Shown: in pieces, positions 1-9,177 of the stretch
Position numbering within the stretch: position 1 is the first letter of the stretch
How the letters are laid out: each line of letters starts with the position of its first letter
Assembly (NCBI GenBank): GCA_024692605.1
Contig: JAILMQ010000154.1
Coordinates: forward strand, 1 to 62,280
Direction: 5' to 3'
Length of the DNA: 62,280 nucleotides
Source: Eubacterium sp.
Lineage (GTDB): Bacteria; Bacillota; Clostridia; Lachnospirales; Lachnospiraceae
Made by a program: the position numbers and the translations under genes
The notes under the pieces: model-generated
The model's database searches: none
What the model saw: only the letters and a program-made list of their open reading frames with translations
What the model was told of the DNA's origin: nothing

Positions 1-1
1 T

Positions 2-2026
2 GAACGTAATATACTTTTGACATCCCTGGGCAATTCATGGGATAGAAAATCACATAGGTATTTTTATATCAAAGATGGAGAAACTACCAGATACTGTGAT
101 GGACTCTGTATCGGTGAGGCAGGAGCAAAATACATTCTTTCCTGCGTTCCCATTGATGAAATAATAGTTTTAGGAAATGGAACTATTTATGAGGATGGCG
201 AGGAGTATAAATCTCTGGTGCTTAAGGACTGGTCGGATTTTCAGTCTGAAAGTACAGATTCACTTTCCGAATACAGTTTCTTCCAGTACAGATTATCACA
301 GTTCCTTGATGGACTTGATATGGAAGCGGTAGATGTTATGGAGGATATTGATCCTGAAAGAAGAGAAGTGATAGTGGATGCATTCCAGAAATTCTGTCAG
401 GATTCAAACAGTGCAAATAATGTTTTAAGGTTAGATAAGGTTTTCCATAACCTTTCACAGGATTTTTCACTGTATGACAAAATGAAAACTTACCTTCCGG
501 CTATGTCAGATAAAGAAATGCTGTGGCTGGAGAGATACATTTACTCACAGCTTGCAGAAAGCAATAAGCTGTCAGCTCTTGATCAGAATCATGACATAAG
601 GATGTGCTTTGTTCCTACATCCTCAAAACATAGGGGCTATGTACCTATGAAGGATGTTAATCAGATTGTAGATACCATAGAAGCCTTTGAGGGAGATATT
701 ATAAATCTTTATATAGATATGCAGGGACTTGATACCGGAGATGGTTATACTGTACTTGCTGTACTTTCTATGCTGGGTAATGACCAGAACAGTCCTATCT
801 GTATAAAGGAAATTATATCCAGCCACTATGAGCCGGGACTTTTTGCCAATATGATCGATAATGACGAAATGAGTCGTTATGATATAAATCAGCTTGTATC
901 CGGAATGAGTGCATTTATCCAATATGGAAAGGTGGATCAGGTTCGTGCTTACTGGCAGGAAAGTGGTTTACATAATGATCATATTGAAAAACTCCTCTAT
1001 GCCATGAGGCTGGTTGATGAGGGAGTATCCCTTTGTAACATATCCGATCTGGAACGAGGCGTAAATCTGCTGAGAGAGGTATTTGCTACAACTCCGGAAG
1101 AGGGACTGAATGAGCTTGAAACCAATGTTATCGGAGTGATTCAGGAGGGTATCCGAAAGGATTACGGAGCTCTTCTGGAAGGCGATAAGCTTGATGAGCT
1201 GGAACTTGTAAAGTGGGCACTTAGGAAGAAATTCTATCAGCAGTCCCTTACAATTGTAGAGTCCAGAATGCCTGAGCAGTTTGTAAAGAATGGAATGTTT
1301 TATTACGCAGTTGATGCAGAGACAAAGCAGAATCTCCTTGAAGTTATGGGAAGAAAATATTGGGAAACAGCTCCAAAGGACAGATGGGGATTCAAACATT
1401 TTAATCATTATTTTGTTAAGTTCTACGGAAGAAGTGAACAACCACGTGGAAGGGGAATAACTGATCCTCAAAAATCATTTACTGATTTTCGAATTAATTC
1501 CTTGACTGATGATTCAAAAATCTCCAAGGCCTATTCCAGGTTAAGTGATAATCCTGAGATTCTTTCAGATCTTATGTATTCCTATTACAAACTTGGAGAT
1601 GTTCGAAATCGCGTAAATCATGCAGATGACAGCGAAGTAATAATGGGCGAAATTGATTATGATGCTGAAAATGAGAATATCAAGCTTTTAACAGAAGGCA
1701 TCAACCGATTTGTTTATTGCTATGAGAAAGCTCTTAAATATATTGAAGAGCATAAGGATGAAGAATATAGTATAGAATTTTTGGATTATGATGAATTGAT
1801 TGCATATGCTAATTCTCATAGAAATGAATTGCAGAAAAAAGAGTCTTCTCCTAAGGGACCTAATCCTCAGAATTACAACAAAAATTTCAATAAAAATAAC
1901 AATAAGAACGGTAAATATAATAAAAATTATTGCAATAATAATAAAAATAATTATAATAATAATCATGTTACAGTTCAAAATGGAAATGGTAAAAAAGTTC
2001 ATATTACCATTGAATTTGAAGACTAA
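2..2026 (+). CDS. CARF/HEPN-type protein, Csx1/Csm6-like (5' partial)
   Basis: The frame is open to the left edge, so the true start lies outside the window; an internal TTG at 17 has no ribosome site. The first visible residues (ILLTSLGNS, then DEIIVLGNGT) and a later strand-turn segment near residues 231-243, counted from 17 (LYIDMQGLDTGDG), resemble the CARF (Rossmann-like) fold of Csx1/Csm6/TM1812-family proteins, which bind cyclic oligoadenylate. Near the C-terminus R530-x4-H535 (RNRVNH) matches the R-x4-6-H catalytic motif of HEPN ribonucleases. I infer a nucleotide-activated RNase, possibly of anti-phage type. After about residue 615 comes an Asn/Lys-rich low-complexity tail of roughly 50 residues ending in a short beta-like segment, which is not usual for the family. 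No cas gene or CRISPR array is visible here. The CARF assignment is by motif only. Confidence 0.6.
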   Translation, partial: ERNILLTSLGNSWDRKSHRYFYIKDGETTRYCDGLCIGEAGAKYILSCVPIDEIIVLGNGTIYEDGEEYKSLVLKDWSDFQSESTDSLSEYSFFQYRLSQFLDGLDMEAVDVMEDIDPERREVIVDAFQKFCQDSNSANNVLRLDKVFHNLSQDFSLYDKMKTYLPAMSDKEMLWLERYIYSQLAESNKLSALDQNHDIRMCFVPTSSKHRGYVPMKDVNQIVDTIEAFEGDIINLYIDMQGLDTGDGYTVLAVLSMLGNDQNSPICIKEIISSHYEPGLFANMIDNDEMSRYDINQLVSGMSAFIQYGKVDQVRAYWQESGLHNDHIEKLLYAMRLVDEGVSLCNISDLERGVNLLREVFATTPEEGLNELETNVIGVIQEGIRKDYGALLEGDKLDELELVKWALRKKFYQQSLTIVESRMPEQFVKNGMFYYAVDAETKQNLLEVMGRKYWETAPKDRWGFKHFNHYFVKFYGRSEQPRGRGITDPQKSFTDFRINSLTDDSKISKAYSRLSDNPEILSDLMYSYYKLGDVRNRVNHADDSEVIMGEIDYDAENENIKLLTEGINRFVYCYEKALKYIEEHKDEEYSIEFLDYDELIAYANSHRNELQKKESSPKGPNPQNYNKNFNKNNNKNGKYNKNYCNNNKNNYNNNHVTVQNGNGKKVHITIEFED

Positions 2027-2055
2027 GATACTTAAATAAAGATAAGGAGAAGAAT

Positions 2056-2355
2056 ATGTATCCAAATAAAAGAGAAGATGGTGTGTTGACAATTGAACTT
2101 CCTGACAGAATTGATTCTGTTACGGCAGCAGATGTTGAAGTTAATATCATGGGTATTGTAGATGGCGGTGAGCAGGATAGTCTTATACTTGATGCTGTAA
2201 ATCTTGTATATATTTCCAGTGCCGGACTTAGAATTGTCCTTAAGCTTTTAAAGAAGATCAAGAACGTTTCCGTTGTTAATGTTGATGGAGATATTTACGA
2301 TATTTTCAGTCTTGCTGGATTTACCAATATGATGGTAGTAGAAAAGAAGAATTAG
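2056..2355 (+). CDS. STAS-domain protein (anti-sigma factor antagonist type)
   Basis: A 99-residue single-domain STAS protein of the SpoIIAA/RsbV type. The segment LILDAVNLVYISSAGLRIVL carries the conserved region before helix 2, with a serine (ISSAGL) at the position phosphorylated by partner switch kinases in this family. ATG at 2056 is preceded by AAGGAGA at suitable spacing. No anti-sigma kinase or sigma factor gene lies nearby, so the partner is unknown. It follows the CARF/HEPN gene by about 30 bases and may be co-transcribed with it. A role as classical sporulation regulator cannot be shown. Confidence 0.85.
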   Translation: MYPNKREDGVLTIELPDRIDSVTAADVEVNIMGIVDGGEQDSLILDAVNLVYISSAGLRIVLKLLKKIKNVSVVNVDGDIYDIFSLAGFTNMMVVEKKN

Positions 2356-2378
2356 TTAAAAAGTTTTATAATGATTTT

Positions 2379-2412
2379 AAATCGAGTAGGGTATTCCCTA
2401 CTCGATTTGCAT
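2379..2412 (+). terminator. Hairpin after the STAS gene
   Basis: A perfect 13-bp inverted repeat (2379-2391 with 2396-2408, arm AAATCGAGTAGGG) around a TATT loop sits between the STAS and AI-2E genes. The T-run after it is poor, so it may be a weak terminator or a processing hairpin. Confidence 0.55.
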
Positions 2413-2432
2413 ATTAATATAAGGAGCAGTTT

Positions 2433-3596
2433 ATGAATAATTTTTTCAAGGATGAAAAGATCAGGAAAAATATTTTTACAGGAACTGTACTTATTATTGT
2501 CCTTTTTTTAGCTTTAAATATTAAGATTGTTGCCGATAAGATAGGAGATGTAATCTCTATTCTATCACCCTTTATATTGGGGGCGGCTATAGCATTTATA
2601 TTAAATGTTCCAATGACTGCATTGGAAAGAGTTATGTCCAGAAGAAAACTTTTTGCAGATGGTAAAAGAAAAGGATTTAAGAGAGTTCTTGCTATAATAA
2701 TTACATTATTCCTTGCAATTCTGATCATAGCAATATTGCTGAATATGATAATACCTCAGCTGGTAGATACCATATCACAGCTGATAAAACAGATTCCCAA
2801 GGGATACAGGAATGCGACCAAATGGTTCGATGATACCTTTGAAAGATTTCCAATTATTCTTGATATTGTAGATACTGTAGCAGTTCACTGGAAGGGTATT
2901 CTTGAATCAGCAGCATCCTTCTTAAAGTCATACATTAACGGTCTTCTTGAAGGTGGAGTTGATGCTGTTACAGGAATTGTATCCGGTCTTCTTAATTTTG
3001 TAATCGGATTTATTTTCTCAATATATATTCTTGCTCAAAAAGAGAAACTTGGTCTGCAGGGCAGAAAGATTGTATATGCGCTGCTTAAGAAAAACAAGGC
3101 AGATCAGGTCATGAGATTATTAGGAATTACAAAGAAAACATTTACCAATTTCATATCCGGACAGTGTGTTGAAGCAATAATTCTCGGATCCATGTTCCTG
3201 GTAACTATGTTACTTCTCAGAATTCCTTATGCTCCACTGGTAAGTATGCTTATAGCGGCAACTTCACTTATACCTATTGTGGGAGCCTTCATAGGATGTG
3301 GAATAGGAGCGCTTCTGATATTGATCCAGAGTCCTGTAAAGGCACTCATTTTCCTTGTGCTGTTTATTGTTTTACAGCAGATTGAAGGAAATGTAATCTA
3401 TCCGAAGGTGGTTGGTAGTTCAGTCGGACTTCCCGGAATGTGGGTTCTGGTTTCGGTTACCGTAGGTGGAAGCTTTTTCGGAGTTGTGGGAATGATAGTT
3501 TTCATTCCGCTGATTTCAGTATGTTATGCACTTTTCAGAGAGTATATCTATAAAAAGCTTGATGATAAGGGAATAAGAAAAGACTTTATCGAATAA
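2433..3596 (+). CDS. AI-2E family transporter (permease)
   Basis: A 387-residue integral membrane protein of the AI-2E/UPF0118 family (YdbI, YtvI, TqsA relatives). Several hydrophobic segments are evident: two near the N-terminus (residues about 15-70), one at about 85-110, and a C-terminal group from about 210 to 370 with the family's long central polar region between (about 115-200). Family members export or leak small solutes, and some act as sodium or sodium/proton antiporters, so the name does not prove autoinducer transport. AAGGAG at 2421-2426 supports the ATG at 2433. It precedes a P-type ATPase by about 57 bases, and the two may share a transcript. Confidence 0.85.
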   Translation: MNNFFKDEKIRKNIFTGTVLIIVLFLALNIKIVADKIGDVISILSPFILGAAIAFILNVPMTALERVMSRRKLFADGKRKGFKRVLAIIITLFLAILIIAILLNMIIPQLVDTISQLIKQIPKGYRNATKWFDDTFERFPIILDIVDTVAVHWKGILESAASFLKSYINGLLEGGVDAVTGIVSGLLNFVIGFIFSIYILAQKEKLGLQGRKIVYALLKKNKADQVMRLLGITKKTFTNFISGQCVEAIILGSMFLVTMLLLRIPYAPLVSMLIAATSLIPIVGAFIGCGIGALLILIQSPVKALIFLVLFIVLQQIEGNVIYPKVVGSSVGLPGMWVLVSVTVGGSFFGVVGMIVFIPLISVCYALFREYIYKKLDDKGIRKDFIE

Positions 3597-3653
3597 AATT
3601 GTTATTAAGAATGTTATTAAGATTGGTACAAGGATAGGAAAAAGGATAGGAAT

Positions 3654-6323
3654 ATGAAATATTACTTAGAAGATTATGAGGCGGTGCTGACTGAAAAAAA
3701 ATCAAAACCCAATGGTATTTCAGAAAGCGATGCTAAGGCCAGAATAGATGAGTTTGGTCAGAATAAACTGGTTGAGAAGGAAAAGGAAAGCGTTTTTAAA
3801 AAGTTTTTAAGAGAAATATGTGAGCCTATGACCATAGTTCTGATAATAGCTGCTATTATATCTGCAATTACAGCTGTGTTTTCAGGTGAAGGCTTCGCTG
3901 ATGTATTTATTATTCTAACAGTAGTAATTGTAAATGCTGTACTTGGAGTATATCAGGAATCAAAGGCAGAGTCTGCCATTGCGGCTCTTCAGGAAATAGC
4001 AGCAGCTACGTCTAAGGTTATCAGAGATGGGGAAGTAAAGGTTATTCCTTCTGCTGAACTTGTTCCCGGAGATATTATCTCCCTTGAAGCAGGTGACAGT
4101 GTTCCGGCAGATGCCAGAATTATTGAAGCTGCATCCCTTAAGGTTGAGGAGGCAGCTCTTACAGGAGAATCTGTTCCATCTGAAAAAACTGCTGATAAAC
4201 TGTCAACGGAGGGAGCTACAGATGTTCCTCTTGGAGACAGGGCAAATATGATATACATGGGTTCTTCAGTTCAGTATGGACGTTGTAAGGCGGTTGTTAC
4301 TGATACCGGAATGTCCACTGAGATGGGTAAGATAGCTGATCAGTTATCACAGGCCGGTGATGAAGAAACACCTCTTCAGATTAAACTTAATGAACTTTCA
4401 AAGATTCTTTCCATAATGGTACTTGTTATCTGTGCTGTAATCTTTGGAATCAATATAATCCGTAATCTTGTAACAGGAGAGGGACTGAACGGCAAATTCT
4501 TCCTGGATACATTTATGATTGCAATATCCCTTGCAGTTGCAGCAATCCCTGAGGGACTTGCAGCAGTAGTAACCGTTCTTCTTTCTATCGGTGTTACACA
4601 TATGTCTAAGAACCATGCCATCATCAGACGTCTTACGGCAGTTGAAACTTTGGGATGTACTCAGATCATATGTTCAGATAAAACAGGAACACTTACACAG
4701 AACAAGATGACAGTTGTTGAGCATGTTACTCTTACTGATGAGGAAATGCTTATAAAGGGAATGGCTCTCTGCTCAGATGCTGAATGGGAAACTGATAAAG
4801 CAGTGGGAGAGGCTACCGAATGTGCTCTTGTAACAGATGCTGCGAATAATGGTCTTCCTAAGGGTGAGCTTAAGGAAAAGTACGAACGTGTTGGCGAAGC
4901 TCCTTTTGATTCTCTTAGAAAAATGATGACAACCATTCATAAGAATCCGGAGGGTGGATATATACAGTTTACTAAGGGTGCTCCTGACTGTGTACTGGAT
5001 GCCTGCAGCTTCTATATGTATGGAACAGATATAAAAGATCTTGATGCTGAGGTATTAGGGGATATTAAGGAAGCTAACAAGGGTATGGCGGATAAAGCAC
5101 TTCGTGTTCTGGCCCTTGGCTATAAGAAACTTTCAGAGATTCCTTCGGATCTTTCCCCGGAGGCACTTGAAAAGGATCTTGTATATATCGGTCTTTGCGG
5201 AATGATCGATCCAATAAGACCTGAGGTTAAGGTTGCTATAGAGCATTGCCGCCAGGCAGGTATTCGTCCTGTGATGATCACAGGTGACCATAGAGATACA
5301 GCTGTTGCCATAGCAAAGGAATTGGGAATTCTTGAAGGTAAGGCTGAGGATGGAAGCAGCGTTACTTATGAAGCTATCACAGGTGCTGAGCTTGAAGAAC
5401 TTTCCGATGAATATTTTGCTGAACATGTTGGTGATTATTCTGTTTATGCAAGAGTTCAGCCTGAACATAAGGTTAGAATTGTAAATGCATGGAAGGCTAA
5501 AGACAAGGTTACTGCCATGACAGGTGACGGAGTTAATGATGCTCCTTCTATCAAGTCAGCTGACATCGGTGTAGGAATGGGTATTACAGGAACTGACGTA
5601 ACAAAGAATGTTGCAGATATGATCCTGACAGATGATAACTTTGCAACCATTGTTGCGGCGGTAGCAGAGGGAAGAAGAATCTATGACAATATTCGTAAGT
5701 CCATACAGTTCCTGCTTTCTTCGAATCTTGCAGAGGTAATTGCTATATTTATTGCTACAATACTTAATTTCGTAATTCTTAAACCGGCACACCTTCTGTG
5801 GATCAATCTTATTACAGACTGTTTCCCGGCGATAGGCCTTGGTATGGAAGAAGCAGAAGCAAATACAATGACGCAGGAACCTAGAAATAAAACAGATGGA
5901 ATATTCTCCGGTGGACTTGGCTTCGACGTTGTGTTCCAGGGACTTATTATAGCAATACTTACAGTATTATCTTACCTGATAGGACATTATCTGGAATCAG
6001 GTACCTGGACATTTACAACCTCAAATGATGGAATGACAATGGCTTTCCTGACACTTTCTCTTACAGAGGTATTCCACAGCTTCAATATGAGATCCAGAAG
6101 AGCATCACTTTTCAGTCTCAAGAAGCAGAATAAGGTACTTTGGGGAACACTTATTCTTTCACTTGTGCTTACAGTATTGATTCTGTACGTACCGGTGCTG
6201 AGAAATCTATTCTCCTTCACATTTATAGATCTTAAAGAGTTTTCTATTGCCCTTGGAATAGCAGTTTCAATAATTCCTATTGTCGAGATTATAAAACTGA
6301 TCCAGAGAAAGATGGAGAAATAA
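3654..6323 (+). CDS. Calcium-type cation-translocating P-type ATPase
   Basis: An 889-residue P2-type ATPase related to SERCA/PMR1 and bacterial LMCA1 calcium pumps, expected to export Ca2+ (possibly Mn2+) with ATP. Motifs appear in order: an N-terminal cation ATPase region, TGES in the actuator domain, PEGL in transmembrane segment 4 (AAIPEGLAAVV, a calcium-site signature), the phosphorylated Asp342 in DKTGTLT, MITGDH, and the hinge TGDGVNDAP. Six C-terminal membrane segments follow residue about 685. Length is full for the family. An AAAGGATAGG ribosome site lies just before ATG 3654. The substrate is inferred from family resemblance only. Confidence 0.92.
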   Translation: MKYYLEDYEAVLTEKKSKPNGISESDAKARIDEFGQNKLVEKEKESVFKKFLREICEPMTIVLIIAAIISAITAVFSGEGFADVFIILTVVIVNAVLGVYQESKAESAIAALQEIAAATSKVIRDGEVKVIPSAELVPGDIISLEAGDSVPADARIIEAASLKVEEAALTGESVPSEKTADKLSTEGATDVPLGDRANMIYMGSSVQYGRCKAVVTDTGMSTEMGKIADQLSQAGDEETPLQIKLNELSKILSIMVLVICAVIFGINIIRNLVTGEGLNGKFFLDTFMIAISLAVAAIPEGLAAVVTVLLSIGVTHMSKNHAIIRRLTAVETLGCTQIICSDKTGTLTQNKMTVVEHVTLTDEEMLIKGMALCSDAEWETDKAVGEATECALVTDAANNGLPKGELKEKYERVGEAPFDSLRKMMTTIHKNPEGGYIQFTKGAPDCVLDACSFYMYGTDIKDLDAEVLGDIKEANKGMADKALRVLALGYKKLSEIPSDLSPEALEKDLVYIGLCGMIDPIRPEVKVAIEHCRQAGIRPVMITGDHRDTAVAIAKELGILEGKAEDGSSVTYEAITGAELEELSDEYFAEHVGDYSVYARVQPEHKVRIVNAWKAKDKVTAMTGDGVNDAPSIKSADIGVGMGITGTDVTKNVADMILTDDNFATIVAAVAEGRRIYDNIRKSIQFLLSSNLAEVIAIFIATILNFVILKPAHLLWINLITDCFPAIGLGMEEAEANTMTQEPRNKTDGIFSGGLGFDVVFQGLIIAILTVLSYLIGHYLESGTWTFTTSNDGMTMAFLTLSLTEVFHSFNMRSRRASLFSLKKQNKVLWGTLILSLVLTVLILYVPVLRNLFSFTFIDLKEFSIALGIAVSIIPIVEIIKLIQRKMEK

Positions 6324-6349
6324 GGATAAGGAAATAATAGCAGAATTAG

Positions 6350-6391
6350 AAAAGGTTGACACCATATGTGATATGGAGTCAACCTTTTTTT
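6350..6391. terminator. Terminator between convergent P-type ATPase and hydF
   Basis: An 11-bp stem (6350-6360 with 6378-6388, arm AAAAGGTTGAC) is followed by a T-run on the plus strand and preceded by an A-run, so it can end transcription of the plus-strand ATPase gene and probably also hydF arriving from the other side. Confidence 0.85.
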
Positions 6392-6426
6392 GAATTTGTA
6401 TTAATTTAAAGTTGTCTTTGAATGGT

Positions 6427-7683
6427 TTATATTAATTCCGCAAGGTCAGGGAAGATTTCCAGACTTCGTTTCAATATGCCATTCATATATGCAATGGCTG
6501 TTCCGTAATTCGTTATTGGTACATTTTGCACACCGGCTCTTTCATATCTGGACTTAGCTTCTGTAGGAGTAAGCATACATGCGCCGCAGTGTATTATCAG
6601 CTTGTAATCAGAAAGATCTTCCGGGAATTCGGTTCCGGAACTAAGGTGTATTTCAGGCTCGCATCCTGTAAAATCCTTGATCCATTTCGGTAGCTTCACA
6701 GAACCTATATCGCCGCATTGACGGTGATGTGTACAGCCCTCACTTATAAGTATCTTGTCACCATTCTGAATAGACTTAATCTTTGAAGCACCAATAACGG
6801 AAGGGTAGAGGTTACCCTTATACCTGGCCATAAGTATTGAAAATGAAGTAAGAGGTATTCGCTTAGGTACGAGCTTACTTACCTTACCAAATGCCTGGGA
6901 ATCTGTTATTACCATTCTTGGATCTTCCTTAAGTGAGAAAAGGGTTTCTTCCAGTTCACTATCCCTGCACATAATAGGTATAGCTCCGTGATCCAGAGCA
7001 TCCCGGATAACCTGCTGCTGGGGGAGTATCAGACGTCCCTTTGGAGCTGCCTTGTCAATGGGTATAACCAGAACTATCTTATCCCCCGGCTGAATAAGGT
7101 CGCCAATCAGTTCATTTTCCTGAGGGCTTTCCTTTATCAGCCTAGCGGCAGTTTCCTTAAGTGTGTCAATATTTGTTCCCGAGGTGGCACTGACATAGAT
7201 TATATTTTCGGTGTCACTGGTTTGCGTTATGTTAACTGACTCTTTATTCGTGTCTGTATTTTTAGCTGATAATGAATCCTTGCCTTGGATTATGTCAACT
7301 TTATTATAAGCGATTATATAAGGTATTTTTTTCTCCTTATATATGTCTATAAGCTCTTTGTCTACAGATGAGATGCCGATGGAAGAGTCTACAACAAGTA
7401 TGGCTATGTCAGTTTTATTCAGCACCTGCTTTGTTTTTTCAACTCTAAGTTCACCCAGGGTTCCCACATCATCGATTCCCGGTGTATCTATTATCACTAC
7501 AGGCCCCAGCGGAAGTAACTCCATGCTTTTGCTCACGGGATCGGTAGTAGTACCTTTTGTATCTGAGACTATTGAAAGCTTTTGACCGGTAAATGCATTT
7601 ACCAGACTTGATTTACCTGCATTCCTGCATCCGAAAAAAGCAATATGTTTTCGTTCGCCGGATGGGATATCATTTAAACTCAT
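6427..7683 (-). CDS. hydF: HydF, [FeFe]-hydrogenase maturation GTPase
   Basis: HydF is the scaffold on which HydE and HydG build the 2Fe subcluster before delivery to the apo-hydrogenase. The 418-residue protein has an N-terminal GTPase domain with P-loop GCRNAGKSS (about residues 19-27), switch DTKGTTTDP, DTPG and NKVD motifs. A linker and dimerisation region follow. The C-terminal cluster-binding domain has CTHH at residues 317-320 and HCGAC at 365-369, matching the HydF [4Fe-4S] ligand pattern. It is the last gene of the minus-strand maturation operon, about 70 bases after hydG. The divergent bases before ATG 7683 contain a purine-rich site (GGAGGCAAC read on the minus strand). Confidence 0.96.
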   Translation of the reverse strand: MSLNDIPSGERKHIAFFGCRNAGKSSLVNAFTGQKLSIVSDTKGTTTDPVSKSMELLPLGPVVIIDTPGIDDVGTLGELRVEKTKQVLNKTDIAILVVDSSIGISSVDKELIDIYKEKKIPYIIAYNKVDIIQGKDSLSAKNTDTNKESVNITQTSDTENIIYVSATSGTNIDTLKETAARLIKESPQENELIGDLIQPGDKIVLVIPIDKAAPKGRLILPQQQVIRDALDHGAIPIMCRDSELEETLFSLKEDPRMVITDSQAFGKVSKLVPKRIPLTSFSILMARYKGNLYPSVIGASKIKSIQNGDKILISEGCTHHRQCGDIGSVKLPKWIKDFTGCEPEIHLSSGTEFPEDLSDYKLIIHCGACMLTPTEAKSRYERAGVQNVPITNYGTAIAYMNGILKRSLEIFPDLAELI

Positions 7684-7754
7684 GTTGCCTCCTGGAGTTT
7701 TAAATATAACTATAAATAATAAAACTAAAAATAATAAAACTAAAATCTGATTTA

Positions 7755-9173
7755 TTAGAATCTGAAATCTCTTTCGCCGCCTTCTTTGATCTTAACAAGT
7801 CTGTCCTTAAGGATTTCCATAACCTTTGGATTAGTTATGTCAACCATATTGTCCTGAATAAGCTTTTCACCAAGCTCTCTTGTTGCAGGTGCAGCATAGT
7901 CAACCAGGTATTCCTCAAGGGTCATAAGTGCATTTGGAAGACAGCAGTTCTGAATCTGCTTTGCCTTACAAAGTGACATGAATCTGTCACCGGTTCTTCC
8001 TTCTCTATAACATGCTGTACAGAAGGATGGAACATAGTCCATCTCCATAAGCCATTTAATTACTTCATCAAGAGATCTTCTGTCGGATACATCGAACTGA
8101 ACTGTATCCTCAGGTCTTTCTTCTTCTGTGTAACCACCAACTGAAGTACGGGAACCTCCGGAAATCTGTGAGATACCCAGATGGAGTACACGTTCTCTTG
8201 TTTTCTGAGACTCACGAGTTGATACGATCATTCCTGTATAAGGAACTGCAATTCTTATACATGCTACCAGCTTGGCAAATGTATCGTCATCGATTGCATT
8301 TGAGAAATCATTTACATCGATATCATCTGCAGGACAGATTCTTGGAACTGAGATTGTGTGAGGTCCTACGCCGTGAACTGCTTCAAGATGTTCTGCATGC
8401 ATAAGAAGTCCTGCAAACTCATAACGGTATTTGTCGAGACCGAAGAGTACTCCAAGTCCTACATCGTCGATTCCACCCTGCATAGCTCTGTCCATAGCCT
8501 CAGTATGATATGCATAATCACTCTTAGGTCCTGCCGGATGAAGCTGCTGGTAGGATTCTTTATGATATGTTTCCTGGAAGAGGATATAAGTTCCGATTCC
8601 GGCATCATGAAGCTTCTTGTAGTTTTCAACTGTTGTAGCGGCGATGTTTACATTTACCCTTCTTATGGCACCGTTTTTATGCTTGATAGAGTAGATGGTA
8701 TCGATACTTTCAAGAATATATTCAATAGGGTTATTGATTGGATCTTCACCGGCCTCCAGAGCGAGACGCTTATGTCCCATATCCTGAAGAGCTATAACCT
8801 CATTACGAATCTGCTCCTGAGTCAGCTTAACTCGTGCGATTGATCTGTTCTTTACATGATAAGGACAGTAGGTGCATGAGTTGATGCAGTAATTTGAAAG
8901 ATAAAGAGGAGCGAAGAGTACGATTCTGTTACCGTAGAATTCCTTCTTGATTTCCTCTGCAAGCTTGTAGATTTCTTCGTTCTTTTCAGGAATCTCACAA
9001 GCAAGAAGTACAGATGCTTCTCTGTGGTCAAGTCCTTTGGTTTCTCTTGCCTTCTTAAGGATTGCATCAATTACTTCTGGGTTGTTTTTGTTTTCATCGG
9101 CATATTTTAAGGATTCCAGTATCTCCTCGTTGTCGATAAATTCTTCTGCTTTTAATGATTTTGGGTTGTACAT
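7755..9173 (-). CDS. hydG: HydG, radical SAM tyrosine lyase making CO and cyanide ligands
   Basis: HydG cleaves tyrosine with SAM and supplies CO and CN- as an Fe synthon for the hydrogenase H-cluster. The radical SAM motif Cx3Cx2C is C96-x3-C100-x2-C103 (CINSCTYC), and the second cluster motif CTACYREGRTGDRFM lies near the C-terminus. I place the start at 9173, not at an in-frame upstream ATG at 9212, because GGAGG lies seven bases before it and this gives 472 residues, the family's usual length. The start is four bases after the hydE stop codon and its ribosome site lies inside hydE, indicating tight coupling. Confidence 0.96.
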   Translation of the reverse strand: MYNPKSLKAEEFIDNEEILESLKYADENKNNPEVIDAILKKARETKGLDHREASVLLACEIPEKNEEIYKLAEEIKKEFYGNRIVLFAPLYLSNYCINSCTYCPYHVKNRSIARVKLTQEQIRNEVIALQDMGHKRLALEAGEDPINNPIEYILESIDTIYSIKHKNGAIRRVNVNIAATTVENYKKLHDAGIGTYILFQETYHKESYQQLHPAGPKSDYAYHTEAMDRAMQGGIDDVGLGVLFGLDKYRYEFAGLLMHAEHLEAVHGVGPHTISVPRICPADDIDVNDFSNAIDDDTFAKLVACIRIAVPYTGMIVSTRESQKTRERVLHLGISQISGGSRTSVGGYTEEERPEDTVQFDVSDRRSLDEVIKWLMEMDYVPSFCTACYREGRTGDRFMSLCKAKQIQNCCLPNALMTLEEYLVDYAAPATRELGEKLIQDNMVDITNPKVMEILKDRLVKIKEGGERDFRF

Positions 9174-9177
9174 TTTA

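Noticed and set aside
17-19. TTG at 17 as true start of the first gene
   Set aside because: The frame continues to the window edge and the residues before it (ILL) belong to the conserved beta strand; no ribosome site precedes it.
2056-2355. Part of a spoIIA-type sigma-F operon
   Set aside because: No anti-sigma kinase (SpoIIAB/RsbW) or sigma gene adjoins the STAS gene.
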